Shown: positions 1-6,855, numbered from the stretch's first letter. The stretch: 12,083 nt of DNA from DATLGB01 sp035540675 (GCA_035540675.1 DATLGB010000059.1:1-12083), one strand, 5' to 3'. The notes: generated by a model from the letters alone, not told the origin. Translations and numbers: made by a program.

Positions 1-409
1 GTACGACCGCCTCGCCGCCTTCCACGACGAGCTGTGGGAGCGCACGGGCCTCGCGCCCGAGCAGACGGTGTTCGGCGGCTTCTCGATGGGCACGGTGATG
101 AGCTACTCGCTCGGCCTGCCCGCCGAGCGGCCCGCGCCCGCAGGCATCCTCGCCTTCTCCGGCTTCGTCCCGGTCGTCGACGGCTGGCAGCCCGACCTCG
201 CGGGGCGGCCGGCCCTGCGCGCCTTCATCGCGCACGGCCGCAACGACCCCGTCATGGGGGTGGACTTCGCCCGCCGCGCACGCGAGCTGCTCGAGGCGGG
301 CGGGCTCGACGTGGAGTACCACGAGTCGGACGCCGCGCACCACATCGATCCGGCGCACGTCGCGCCGGCGGTGGCGTGGCTGGTGCGGACGCTCGGGCTC
401 GGCGGCTGA
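1..409 (+). CDS. Alpha/beta hydrolase, phospholipase/carboxylesterase type (3' part only)
   Basis: The 5' end lies outside the window. 135 residues are readable in the frame starting at base 2, and the gene ends in TGA at 407-409. A nucleophile elbow GFSMG is at visible residues 27-31. A GRNDPV segment near residues 79-84 would supply the acid, and His113 or His114 in AHHIDP would be the catalytic histidine. The order Ser-Asp-His, the spacing and the short C-terminal half match the phospholipase/carboxylesterase (acyl-protein thioesterase-like) family, which hydrolyses short acyl or aryl esters in the cytoplasm. The substrate cannot be told from the sequence. The internal ATG at 68 lies inside the conserved motif (FSMG), so it is not the true start. 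The gene converges on tRNA-Ser. Confidence 0.85.
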   Translation, partial: YDRLAAFHDELWERTGLAPEQTVFGGFSMGTVMSYSLGLPAERPAPAGILAFSGFVPVVDGWQPDLAGRPALRAFIAHGRNDPVMGVDFARRARELLEAGGLDVEYHESDAAHHIDPAHVAPAVAWLVRTLGLGG

Positions 410-418
410 GGGCGCCGG

Positions 419-450
419 GGCGGGGGTTCGGGCCGGCCCGGAACCCCGCC
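419..450. terminator. Imperfect palindrome between hydrolase and tRNA-Ser, possible bidirectional terminator
   Basis: The bases read as an inverted repeat: the left arm contains GGGGTTCGGGCC and the right arm GGCCCGGAACCCC. They pair over about 12-13 positions with one or two bulged Gs and almost no loop. It sits between the end of the plus-strand hydrolase and the 3' end of the minus-strand tRNA, where a bidirectional terminator would be expected. There is no T tract on either side, so the intrinsic-terminator reading is an inference from position and symmetry. Confidence 0.4.
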
Positions 451-476
451 GTAGCCGAGGACGGCGGGCCGCTCAG

Positions 477-566
477 CGGAGAGGGAGGGATTCGAACCCT
501 CGAACGAGGTTAACCCCCGTTACACGATTTCCAGTCGTGCCCGTTCAACCACTCCGGCACCTCTCC
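477..566 (-). tRNA. tRNA-Ser, anticodon GGA
   Basis: On the minus strand the RNA folds as a class II tRNA of 90 bases. The acceptor stem GGAGAGG (566-560) pairs with CCTCTCC (484-478), with discriminator G at 477. The anticodon stem CACGA/TCGTG encloses the loop CTGGAAA, with anticodon GGA at 530-532 (reads UCC, also UCU by wobble). A long variable arm (about 502-522) can pair AACGGGG with CCTCGTT, as expected for serine tRNA. The T arm is GAGGG-TTCGAAT-CCCTC. No CCA is encoded, so the end must be added after transcription. The gene lies 33 bases downstream of the aminopeptidase stop. A TACCCT hexamer (583-578) 11 bases upstream of the 5' end could be a -10 element of its own promoter, but no -35 is visible. 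Confidence 0.97.
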
Positions 567-599
567 TGGAAGGCGGAAGGGTAGCCGGACGGCGGCGGC

Positions 600-1796
600 T
601 CAGACCTGCCATTCGCCGGCGACGAGGATCGGGACGCGGTCGCCGCTCGCGGTGATGCCGGTGACGCGCATCTCGGGAGAGCCGATCATGAAGTCGATGT
701 GGATCTCCGACTCGTTGATGCGCCCGCCGGCCTCGCCGGCGCCGAGGAACGGGAAGCCGGTGCCGATGGCGATGTGGCTCGCGGCGTTCTCGTCGAGCAG
801 CGTGTCGTAGAAGACGGTGTCGAGCGCGCCGATGCGCCCCTGGCCGTCGACGAGCGCGACCTCGCCGAGCCGCCTCGCGCCGCCGTCGCGGTCCATGATC
901 GTGCGCAGGGTTTCGCCGGCGGTGGCGGCGTCGACGTGCACCGCCCGGCCGCCCTCGAAGCGCATCGTGAGGTCGCGCACGACGGTGCCGTCCTGGAGCA
1001 CGAGCGGCTTCGACGCCCGCACGACGCCGTCGACACGCTCGGGGTCGGGGCTCGTGAACACCTCCTCGGACGGGATGTTGGCCATGTGCTCGATGCCGTC
1101 GACCGTGTGCATCCGCGCGGCGATCCAGCGGACGCCGGGGATCAGCCCGACGGTCAGGTCGGTGCCCGGCCCCTCGTAGTGGATCGCGTCGAACGCGCGA
1201 TCGCTGAGCCGGCCGGCGACGCCCACGAGCACGTCGCGCCGCTCGCTCCAGGCCGCGACGGGGTCGTCCTCGTCGAGCCGGCAGACGTGGGCGATCTGCT
1301 CCCACAGCCGGGCGAGCGCCGCCTCGGGCTCGAGGTCGGGATGGACGAGCGCGGCCCAGGCCGGGTTCGGCGCGGGGACGACTGTCCAGTTGGTGGTGCG
1401 CGCGTCCAGCACCTGGACGCTCTCGCGGATCGCCGGCAGGCGGTCCCGGCCGGCGCGGACGGGATCGAGGCCGTCGAGGATGCCGGGCGCCGTCGGCCCC
1501 GACAGCCCGACGCGCGCGCAGCGCTGCTCGCCGAGCTGGAGCATCCGCTCGCCGATCCAGGACGGGACGAACTCGAGCGTGTCCTCCGGCGCGTGCGCGA
1601 TGCGCGCGCGCTTGACCCAGGGGTCGAACCACTGCACGTCGACGAACCTGGCCCCGGCGCGGTAGGCCTGCTCGGCGACGGCGCGGGTGAGGGACTCCTT
1701 TCCCGGCTCGCACATGACCGAGACGATCTGCCCCGGCTGGACGTTGGCGCCGACGCGGACCGCCAGCTCGGCCAGGCGCTGCGGGATGTCGTTCAC
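600..1796 (-). CDS. M29-family (thermophilic-type) metallo-aminopeptidase
   Basis: The protein of 398 residues fits the M29 clan (AmpS/PepS/aminopeptidase T), cytoplasmic two-metal exopeptidases that remove N-terminal residues from peptides. Landmarks are NIPSEEVFTSP (240-250), whose Glu244/245 supply a metal ligand; GEVALV with Glu312; SHIAIG with His341; and IHIDFMIGSP with His366 and Asp368. The Glu312-to-His341 spacing of 29 matches the family. Two departures are seen. The position seven residues after His341, where known members have a conserved active-site Tyr, is Phe348. The stretch from His341 to His366 is also about eight residues shorter than in the characterised enzymes. The start chosen is GTG at 1796: it avoids overlap with the upstream hydrolase, and AGGA lies seven bases before it. 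A longer reading to 1874 would run into that neighbour with low-complexity sequence. The gene is 10 bases downstream of the metallo-hydrolase stop, so the two are probably cotranscribed. Confidence 0.9.
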   Translation of the reverse strand: MNDIPQRLAELAVRVGANVQPGQIVSVMCEPGKESLTRAVAEQAYRAGARFVDVQWFDPWVKRARIAHAPEDTLEFVPSWIGERMLQLGEQRCARVGLSGPTAPGILDGLDPVRAGRDRLPAIRESVQVLDARTTNWTVVPAPNPAWAALVHPDLEPEAALARLWEQIAHVCRLDEDDPVAAWSERRDVLVGVAGRLSDRAFDAIHYEGPGTDLTVGLIPGVRWIAARMHTVDGIEHMANIPSEEVFTSPDPERVDGVVRASKPLVLQDGTVVRDLTMRFEGGRAVHVDAATAGETLRTIMDRDGGARRLGEVALVDGQGRIGALDTVFYDTLLDENAASHIAIGTGFPFLGAGEAGGRINESEIHIDFMIGSPEMRVTGITASGDRVPILVAGEWQV

Positions 1797-1806
1797 CGGG
1801 CCGATC

Positions 1807-2547
1807 CTACGAGGGACCGGCTTCGCGCGCCCGCTCGACGGCGGCGGCGATCCCCTCCCGCCACGGCTCTCCATGCCCGGGCAGCACGACCTCCGCGCCG
1901 GTCTCGGCCAGCGCCGCCAGCGACCCGATCGCCTGGCTGCTCGAGACGTTGGCGGCGCCCGCGACGATCTGCGGGCCCTGGCCGCCCGTGTACGGGTTGA
2001 AGGTCACGAGCGCGTCGCCGGCGATCAGGGTCCCGCGGTCGGCGAGGTGCAGCGCGACGTGGCCGTGCGTGTGGCCGGGCGTGAAGACCGGCCGCGGGCG
2101 GCCCGGGACGTCGAGCTGCTCCTCCTCGGCGAAGCCGCGCACCTCGCCCACGCCCTTCGTCATCGGCCCGCCCGCGACGATCATGGCGCCGAGGACGGCG
2201 ACCGCCTTCGGGTAGCGCGCGTAGCGCAGGATCGTGCGCTCCTTCTCGTAGTGCCACGGGTGGCGGCTGAGCGTGGCGTCGCGGTCGTGCACCCACACGG
2301 GCACGTGCAGCTCCGTGCGCGCCCGCTCGGCGAACCCGACGTGGTCGAAGTGCGCGTGCGTGAGGACGATCGCGGCGATGTCGCCCGGGCTGCGGCCGAG
2401 CTCGCTCAGCGCGCGCTGCAGCGACGTCCAGGACGCCGGCAGCCCCGCGTCGACCACCGTCAGCTCGGTGCCGTCCTCGATCAGGTACCAGTTCGTGAAG
2501 GCGTCCTCGATGCGGTGGATGCCGGGGGCGACGTCGCGCTGGAGCAT
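1807..2547 (-). CDS. Metallo-beta-lactamase-fold hydrolase
   Basis: The protein of 246 residues has a complete metallo-beta-lactamase metal site. HAHFDH (64-69) supplies the first ligands, His159 in PGHTHGH the next, Asp178 in AGDAL the bridging aspartate, and His225 in PGHGEP the last. The N-terminal IEDAF.NWYLIEDG segment is the usual first strand pair of the glyoxalase-II/lactonase-like branch. These enzymes hydrolyse thioesters, lactones or phosphodiesters in the cytoplasm; the substrate here is unknown, and no beta-lactamase role should be assumed. ATG 2547 is the start; no SD is visible, and a six-bp inverted repeat lies directly before it. The stop (TAG at 1809-1807) is 10 bases from the aminopeptidase start. 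The gene is divergent from hemW with a 50-base gap. Confidence 0.93.
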   Translation of the reverse strand: MLQRDVAPGIHRIEDAFTNWYLIEDGTELTVVDAGLPASWTSLQRALSELGRSPGDIAAIVLTHAHFDHVGFAERARTELHVPVWVHDRDATLSRHPWHYEKERTILRYARYPKAVAVLGAMIVAGGPMTKGVGEVRGFAEEEQLDVPGRPRPVFTPGHTHGHVALHLADRGTLIAGDALVTFNPYTGGQGPQIVAGAANVSSSQAIGSLAALAETGAEVVLPGHGEPWREGIAAAVERAREAGPS

Positions 2548-2566
2548 GCGGGGTCCGCTACCCCGC
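2548..2566. promoter_or_regulatory. Inverted repeat abutting the start of the metallo-hydrolase gene
   Basis: GCGGGG (2548-2553) and CCCCGC (2561-2566) form a perfect six-bp inverted repeat around a seven-base loop. It directly adjoins the minus-strand ATG at 2547 and lies inside the divergent hemW/hydrolase promoter region. As RNA it would place a hairpin over the ribosome-binding position; as DNA it could be an operator. GC-rich sequence makes chance hairpins common, so this is weak. Confidence 0.25.
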
Positions 2567-2578
2567 GCCGCGCGCGCG

Positions 2579-2584
2579 TAGCCT
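2579..2584 (+). promoter_or_regulatory. Possible -10 box of hemW
   Basis: TAGCCT fits the actinobacterial -10 pattern TANNNT and ends 13 bases before the hemW ATG. That would give a leader of roughly seven bases, in keeping with the lack of any SD before hemW. No -35 hexamer is recognisable upstream. Confidence 0.3.
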
Positions 2585-2597
2585 TCGCAACACCGTC

Positions 2598-3779
2598 ATG
2601 GCCCTGCTCGCCGCTACCGACGCGCTGCCGCTGGGCGCGGCGGCGCTCGACGAGCTCGCTCAGGGGCCGTTCGGCGTCTACGTGCACGTGCCCTGGTGCG
2701 CGAGCCGCTGCGGCTACTGCGACTTCAACACGTACGTGCCCGGCCGGGTGCGCGGCGCTGCGCCGGCGGCGTTCGCGGCCACGGCCGCCGCCGAGCTGGA
2801 GCTCGCCGCGCGAGCGCTGGCGGGCGCGGCGCCGGCGGCGCAGAGCGTCTTCTTCGGCGGCGGCACGCCGACGCTGCTCGACCCCGCCGAGCTGGCCCGC
2901 GTGCTGCGCGCGGTGGCCGGTGCCTTCGGCCTCGCGCCCGGAGCCGAGGTGACCGTGGAGGCGAACCCGGAGACGGTCGACCGGACGCGGCTCGAGGCCC
3001 TGCGCGAGGCCGGCTTCACGCGCGTGTCGCTCGGCATGCAGAGCGCCGCCCGTCACGTGCTGGCGACGCTCGAGCGCACGCACACGCCGGGGCGCGCGGC
3101 GGCGGCGGCGCGCGAGGCGCGCGCGGCGGGCTTCGAGCACGTCTCGCTCGACCTCATCTACGGGACGCCCGGCGAGCGCGACGACGACTGGCGCGCGTCG
3201 TTGGACGCCGCGCTCGCCGCTGAGCCCGACCACGTCAGCGCCTACGCCCTGACGCTCGAGCCGGGCACGCGGATGACCGCCCGGGTGCGGGCGGGGCGGC
3301 TTCCGGCGCCCGACGAGGAGGCGCTCGCGCGCCGCTACGAGATCGCCGATGCCACGCTCGCGGCGGCCGGACTGCGCTGGTACGAGATCTCCAACTGGGC
3401 GCGCGGCGACGGCGCCCGCTGCCGGCACAACCTGGGCTACTGGACGGGCGGGCACTGGTGGCCGGTCGGCCCCGGTGCGCACGGGCACGTCGGCGGCATC
3501 CGCTTCTGGACGCACCGCCACCCGGCCGAGCACGCGCGCGCGGTGGCGGCGGGCGTGGCACCCATCGCGGGACACGAGGTGCTCGACGGCGAGCAGCGCC
3601 GGCTCGAGCGCCTGATGCTCGGCCTGCGGCTGCGCGACGGGCTCGACGCGCGCGAGCTCGACCCGTCGCGGGCGGCGGCGCTGGCCGCGGACGGGCTGCT
3701 CGACCTGACCGGCGGCCGCGCCCGGCTGACCCTCGCCGGCCGCCGGCTCGCCGACCGCGTCGTGCGCGAGCTGGCTTAG
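2598..3779 (+). CDS. hemW: Radical SAM heme chaperone HemW
   Basis: The protein of 393 residues begins with a radical-SAM core. The [4Fe-4S] cluster motif CASRCGYC uses Cys34, Cys38 and Cys41 and is followed by Asp-Phe. Coproporphyrinogen dehydrogenase HemN has a fourth Cys two residues after the third; its absence here is the standard mark of HemW, which binds and transfers heme instead of oxidising coproporphyrinogen. Further family blocks are FFGGGTPTLL (85-94), VEANPET (120-126), SLGMQS (144-149), SLDLIYGTPG (183-192) and YEISNWA (262-268). The HemN C-terminal domain follows from about residue 325. Length is normal. ATG 2598 leaves a sensible 50-base gap to the divergent neighbour. In many actinobacteria hemW sits next to heat-shock genes such as hrcA-dnaJ; here it is followed by an intergenic repeat pair and a convergent hydrolase. 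Confidence 0.94.
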   Translation: MALLAATDALPLGAAALDELAQGPFGVYVHVPWCASRCGYCDFNTYVPGRVRGAAPAAFAATAAAELELAARALAGAAPAAQSVFFGGGTPTLLDPAELARVLRAVAGAFGLAPGAEVTVEANPETVDRTRLEALREAGFTRVSLGMQSAARHVLATLERTHTPGRAAAAAREARAAGFEHVSLDLIYGTPGERDDDWRASLDAALAAEPDHVSAYALTLEPGTRMTARVRAGRLPAPDEEALARRYEIADATLAAAGLRWYEISNWARGDGARCRHNLGYWTGGHWWPVGPGAHGHVGGIRFWTHRHPAEHARAVAAGVAPIAGHEVLDGEQRRLERLMLGLRLRDGLDARELDPSRAAALAADGLLDLTGGRARLTLAGRRLADRVVRELA

Positions 3780-3780
3780 C

Positions 3781-3870
3781 GCACGCGCCGGCACGGCAGC
3801 GGTCACGCGTCCGATTCTCCGCAGTGCGTGGCGATCCGGCGCCAGGGGGTGGCGCCGAAACAACATGGGC
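3781..3870. repeat. 90-base direct repeat, copy 1
   Basis: The copy begins one base after the hemW stop codon. It aligns without gaps to 3909-3998 with 11 mismatches (about 88% identity). Most differences fall in a short block (3802-3817). The following 41 bases, from TCCGCAGTGCG through the hairpin, differ at only one position. The hairpin GGCGCCAGGGGGTGGCGCC (3838-3856) has a perfect seven-bp stem and a five-G loop. A CGCAGTGCG dyad lies at 3820-3828. The orientation is arbitrary. The copies are offset by 128 bases, not a multiple of three, so they do not encode one tandem peptide repeat. Position between convergent genes suggests a terminator-like or REP-like dispersed element. Confidence 0.85.
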
Positions 3871-3891
3871 CGCGCAATCCGCGACCTGTGT

Positions 3892-3906
3892 GCGGCGGGG
3901 TGCCGC
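3892..3906. repeat. Small hairpin between the two repeat copies
   Basis: GCGGC (3892-3896) and GCCGC (3902-3906) are perfect inverted arms around GGGGT. It lies in the 38-base spacer, which is not itself duplicated. It may simply reflect GC richness. Confidence 0.3.
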
Positions 3907-3908
3907 GC

Positions 3909-3998
3909 GCACGCGCCGGCACCGCAGCGCTCACACGCTCGATATTCCGCAGTGCGTGGCGATCGGGCGCCAGGGGGTGGCGCCGAGACGACACGGGC
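3909..3998. repeat. 90-base direct repeat, copy 2
   Basis: This is the second copy in the same orientation as 3781-3870, ending 28 bases before the stop codon of the convergent secreted hydrolase. The hairpin (3966-3984) has arms and a G5 loop identical to copy 1. The sequence on either side of the two copies is not similar, so the duplicated unit is about 90 bases with defined edges. That favours a discrete element over a duplication of a larger region. Confidence 0.85.
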
Positions 3999-4006
3999 TG
4001 CGGAGG

Positions 4007-4025
4007 GCCGGAGATGGCGCCCGGC
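4007..4025 (-). terminator. Weak hairpin just after the secreted hydrolase stop
   Basis: GCCGG (4007-4011) and CCGGC (4021-4025) form a five-bp stem with a nine-base loop, one base after the minus-strand TGA (4029-4027). No T tract follows. The stronger hairpins in the adjacent repeats may do the terminating instead. Confidence 0.25.
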
Positions 4026-4026
4026 G

Positions 4027-6024
4027 TCAGCGGACGCGGACGGCGCGGGCGGCGCGCAGGCGCGCCTTGCCCTTGCGGCCGCTGACGTGCACGCGGTAGC
4101 GCCCGGCGCGGCGCGCGCGCAGCGTCACGCGGAAGGCGTTGACCTTCGTCCGCAGCCGCCGCACCGCGACGGTCCGCTTGCCGCGCCGCAGCGCGACGCG
4201 CAGCCGCGCCCTGGCCGGGGCGTTGCCGTAGACGACGATCCGGCGCCCGCGGATGGCGATGCGCACGCGCAGCCGCTTGCCGCGGCGGCGCTCGGCCGGC
4301 GGCGCCATGGCGACCGGCGGCGGGTCGGTGGACGCCGGGCGCAGCCGGGCCGGCAGGCCGAACGCCGGCGTCGCCGCCTCGTCGATGGTCTCCTCGGGGA
4401 TCGCGAACGGCGCGCTGGAGAGCCATTCCTCCAGCCGCACCGCGGGGGCGCCCTCGATCGTCTGCGTGCGCTCGATCTGCGCGAACGGCAGCCGCACCAC
4501 GCCGCGCTCGAGGTGCACCGACGAGTACGTCGGCACGTGCATCCACCACTCGGCGTTCGCGCCGCTCACCAGCACGCCCAGGCGGTACCCGGCCGGCAGC
4601 TTCCAGTCGTTGCCGTAGAGCTCGAGCGACACTCTGCCGTCCGGCGGCACCAGCGACGCCTCGCGCGACAGCAGGATCGCCTCGCGGTCCGGCGCGATCG
4701 CGTAGACGTTGACCACCACGTTGGCGTTCGGGACGCCGGCGCCGAGCTCGAGCTCGGCGGTCGGCACCCCGGCGAAGTGCGCGTCGTAGGGCAGCGGCGG
4801 CGAGATCGTCCAGATGCCGCGCCCCGCCCCGGAGCCCGTGCCGCTGTTCTCGCCGTCGTCGGCGTAGTCGCCGGCGCGGAGGCCGGTCGGAATGCTCAGC
4901 GTGTCGGCCGGCGGCCAGTCGCGCTCGGCGCGCCAGGAGCCGTCGGAGGTCTGCACCGCCACCGGCGGGTCGCGATCGGTCGGCGCGTCGGCGAGCGGCA
5001 CGTTGCGCACGTGGTGGTCGAAGAAGCGCATGACCTCGTCGAGGAACCCCGGCCGGCCCATCAGCAGCCGGCCGCCGCCGTCGGCGTCGTTGCCTCGGAC
5101 GTGGTCCCACATGCCGAACCAGGCGCGCTTGGGCCCGGCGACCGCGTCGTAGAAGGCCCACGTGCCGTCGGGCTTCGTGTTGTCCTCGAGGAAGCCCTGG
5201 GTGAGGAACAGCGGCACGGTCGCGTCCTTGGCACGGCGGATGAGGTCGCGCTGGGCCCAGTACTCCGACGCGTGGTTGGCGTCCTGCTGGCTGGCGTAGT
5301 TGACGGCGAGGCAGGCGGGGTCGGTCGCGCCGCCCGCGTTGTAGAACGGCGAATCGAGCAGCGGCCCGGGCGTCGCGGCGATCAGGTCGTACAGCGCGGG
5401 CGTCGCGACCGAGTTCACGTAGCGGACGCCGTTGGAGTACAGGTAGCGGTAGAGGTCGTAGACCGGCTCCTGCGCGACCACGGCGGCGAGCCCGTCGGGC
5501 CGCGACACCGCGCCCATCAGGCCCGTGACGCCGTCGTAGGACTTGCCGTACATGCCGACGCGGCCCGTCGACCACTTCTGCGCCGCCGCCCATTCGACCG
5601 CCGCCTCGACGTCGGCCTGCTCGCCGGGGCCGCCCCAGTCTGGGCAGCCGGAAGAGCCGCCGAAGCCGCGCAGGTCGACCATCACGAACGTGTAGCCGCG
5701 CTCCATCAGCTTGCCGCCGACGACGAGGTCGTGGAAGCGCCCGGACGGCCCGGCGCTGGGGCCGATCGGGTCGTAGCCGCCGCCGATCGCGCCGGTCTCG
5801 CCCGAATGGTTGAAGTAGGGCCCGATCGACAGGATCACCGGCGTGCGCGCGTCGTCGGGCAGCCCCTTCGGGCGCAGGATGTCCGCGTGCAGGCGCGTCC
5901 CGTCCGGGACCTGGATCGTCGCCTCGCTCCACGTCGCCCCCGGCGGCACCTCGGCGGCGCGCGCGGGCGCCGCCGCCAGGCAGGCGGTGGCGGCGAGCGC
6001 GAGGGCGAGCAGGCGGCGCGGCAT
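4027..6024 (-). CDS. Secreted CocE/NonD-family (X-Pro dipeptidyl-peptidase-like) hydrolase
   Basis: The protein has 665 residues. It starts with a clear Sec signal (MPRR, hydrophobic 5-20, likely cleavage after ARA at 21-23), so it acts outside the membrane. The alpha/beta-hydrolase core of the S15 (X-Pro dipeptidyl-peptidase)/CocE group covers about 35-340. The nucleophile is Ser162 in GKSYDG, Asp281 after LFLTQGFLE is the likely acid, and His308 in MWDHVRG the likely base. Residues about 350-540 form the usual C-terminal jelly roll (for example YGNDWKLPAGYRLGVLVSG). Members cleave prolyl peptides, esters or amides, so the substrate stays open. A Pro-rich linker (about 565-577) leads to an unusual Arg-rich beta tail (578-665) ending in RVR, related to that of the secreted protein at 6897-7907. 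ATG 6024 is chosen because it starts the signal peptide; longer reading toward 6942 runs antisense through the dehydrogenase gene. Confidence 0.9.
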   Translation of the reverse strand: MPRRLLALALAATACLAAAPARAAEVPPGATWSEATIQVPDGTRLHADILRPKGLPDDARTPVILSIGPYFNHSGETGAIGGGYDPIGPSAGPSGRFHDLVVGGKLMERGYTFVMVDLRGFGGSSGCPDWGGPGEQADVEAAVEWAAAQKWSTGRVGMYGKSYDGVTGLMGAVSRPDGLAAVVAQEPVYDLYRYLYSNGVRYVNSVATPALYDLIAATPGPLLDSPFYNAGGATDPACLAVNYASQQDANHASEYWAQRDLIRRAKDATVPLFLTQGFLEDNTKPDGTWAFYDAVAGPKRAWFGMWDHVRGNDADGGGRLLMGRPGFLDEVMRFFDHHVRNVPLADAPTDRDPPVAVQTSDGSWRAERDWPPADTLSIPTGLRAGDYADDGENSGTGSGAGRGIWTISPPLPYDAHFAGVPTAELELGAGVPNANVVVNVYAIAPDREAILLSREASLVPPDGRVSLELYGNDWKLPAGYRLGVLVSGANAEWWMHVPTYSSVHLERGVVRLPFAQIERTQTIEGAPAVRLEEWLSSAPFAIPEETIDEAATPAFGLPARLRPASTDPPPVAMAPPAERRRGKRLRVRIAIRGRRIVVYGNAPARARLRVALRRGKRTVAVRRLRTKVNAFRVTLRARRAGRYRVHVSGRKGKARLRAARAVRVR

Positions 6025-6033
6025 GCGGCAGGG

Positions 6034-6039
6034 AAGGTA
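6034..6039 (-). promoter_or_regulatory. Possible -10 box of the secreted hydrolase
   Basis: Read on the minus strand the bases are TACCTT, a TANNNT match ending nine bases before the ATG at 6024. Transcription would begin within a few bases of the start codon. This agrees with the absence of an SD there. No -35 is evident. Confidence 0.3.
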
Positions 6040-6065
6040 GCCAGCCGCGGCGCGATCTGGGTGCA

Positions 6066-6071
6066 TACGAT
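6066..6071 (+). promoter_or_regulatory. Possible -10 box of the SDR gene (leaderless start)
   Basis: TACGAT matches TANNNT and ends seven bases before the ATG at 6079. That is the spacing expected when transcription starts at the A of ATG. No SD precedes the ATG. This is motif-level evidence only. Confidence 0.35.
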
Positions 6072-6078
6072 CCGGCCG

Positions 6079-6855
6079 ATGATCGCCCTCGTCACCGGCG
6101 CCTCGAGCGGCATCGGGGCCGCCACCGCGCGCCGGCTGGCGCGCGAGCCGGGCGCGCGCCTCGTGCTCGTCGCCCGCCGCCGCGAGCGCCTCGACGCGCT
6201 CGCGCGCGAGGTCGGCGCCGCGACCGTGCTGGCCGTCGACCTGCTCGACGAGGACGCGCCGGCGCGGATCGCCGCCGCAGTCGAGGCCGAGCACGGCCGG
6301 CTCGACCTGCTGGTCAACAACGCCGGCGCCGCCTGGCGCGGGCGCTTCGGCGACGCGGGCTGGGAGGACGTGCGCCGGCACATGGCGCTCAACTTCGACG
6401 CACCGGTCCGGCTGACCGAGGCGCTGCTGCCGCTGCTGCGGCGCTCCGCCCCGAGCGCGATCGTCAACGTGGCCAGCGTCGCGGCCCGCATCTCGCGCGC
6501 GAACTCGGGCGCCTACTCGGCGAGCAAGTTCGCCCTGGCCGCCTGGAGCGACGCGCTGCACCTCGAGGAGCGCGAGCGCGGCGTGCACGTCGGCCTCGTG
6601 CTGCCGGGCTTCGTGGCGACGGAGGGGTTCCCGCAGCGCGAGCTGCTCGACAAGCGCCTGACGCGCCGGCTCGTGTCGACGCCCGAGGCGGTGGCGGAGG
6701 CGATCGTCGACGCCGGCCCGGGCGGCCGCGCGGAGCGCTACGTCCCCCGTGCCTGGGCGGTCACCGCCGGGCTGCGCGTCCTGGCTCCCCGGCTCGTGCG
6801 GCGCACGACGAGCGGCGGCGGCGCGATGACCCCGACCACGGCCGCCGACGCCTGA
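6079..6855 (+). CDS. Short-chain dehydrogenase/reductase (classical SDR)
   Basis: The protein of 258 residues is a cytoplasmic NAD(P)-dependent oxidoreductase of the classical SDR type. The Rossmann motif TGASSGIG spans 6-13. Arg33-Arg34-Arg35 after the second strand favour NADPH. NNAG is at 80-83, and the catalytic set is Asn105 (candidate), Ser133, Tyr146 and Lys150 (YSASK). The C-terminal part (LPGFVATEGFP, then a basic stretch at 235-242) resembles SDRs acting on lipophilic or acyl substrates, but nothing fixes the substrate. ATG 6079 puts the glycine motif at the normal distance from the N-terminus. The gene is divergent from the secreted hydrolase (54-base gap) and is followed after 41 bases by a secreted protein on the same strand. 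Confidence 0.93.
   Translation: MIALVTGASSGIGAATARRLAREPGARLVLVARRRERLDALAREVGAATVLAVDLLDEDAPARIAAAVEAEHGRLDLLVNNAGAAWRGRFGDAGWEDVRRHMALNFDAPVRLTEALLPLLRRSAPSAIVNVASVAARISRANSGAYSASKFALAAWSDALHLEERERGVHVGLVLPGFVATEGFPQRELLDKRLTRRLVSTPEAVAEAIVDAGPGGRAERYVPRAWAVTAGLRVLAPRLVRRTTSGGGAMTPTTAADA

Noticed and set aside
477..566. tRNA-Ser as an integration site of a mobile element
   Set aside because: No integrase gene, no direct repeat of the tRNA 3' end and no composition change are seen on either side.
520..1713. Alternative minus-strand frames over the aminopeptidase
   Set aside because: They are Arg/Ala-rich shadow frames with no motifs, while the overlapping frame has the full M29 metal site.
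1797..1874. N-terminal extension of the aminopeptidase to an ATG at 1874
   Set aside because: It overlaps the end of the metallo-hydrolase gene with low-complexity residues. GTG 1796 begins the family-like sequence and has AGGA at proper spacing.
1807..2547. Beta-lactamase (antibiotic resistance) reading of the metallo-hydrolase
   Set aside because: The metal motif is common to the whole fold. There is no signal peptide, and the sequence looks like the general hydrolase/lactonase branch.
3803..3900. Minus-strand reading frame across the repeat with the peptide RRHPLAPDRHALR
   Set aside because: The two copies read it in different frames relative to the hydrolase gene, and conservation is better explained by the DNA/RNA hairpin. 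No start or SD supports a gene.
3781..3998. CRISPR array or tandem peptide repeat in the hemW downstream gap
   Set aside because: There are only two 90-base units with a 38-base spacer, far from CRISPR repeat size. The 128-base offset is not a multiple of three, so it is not a coding repeat either.
3865..6855. Very long plus-strand open frame running through the secreted hydrolase region into the SDR
   Set aside because: Only the part from 6079 has protein-like sequence (an SDR). The rest is antisense to the hydrolase and rich in Arg/Ala/Gly/His, as expected from a GC-rich shadow frame.
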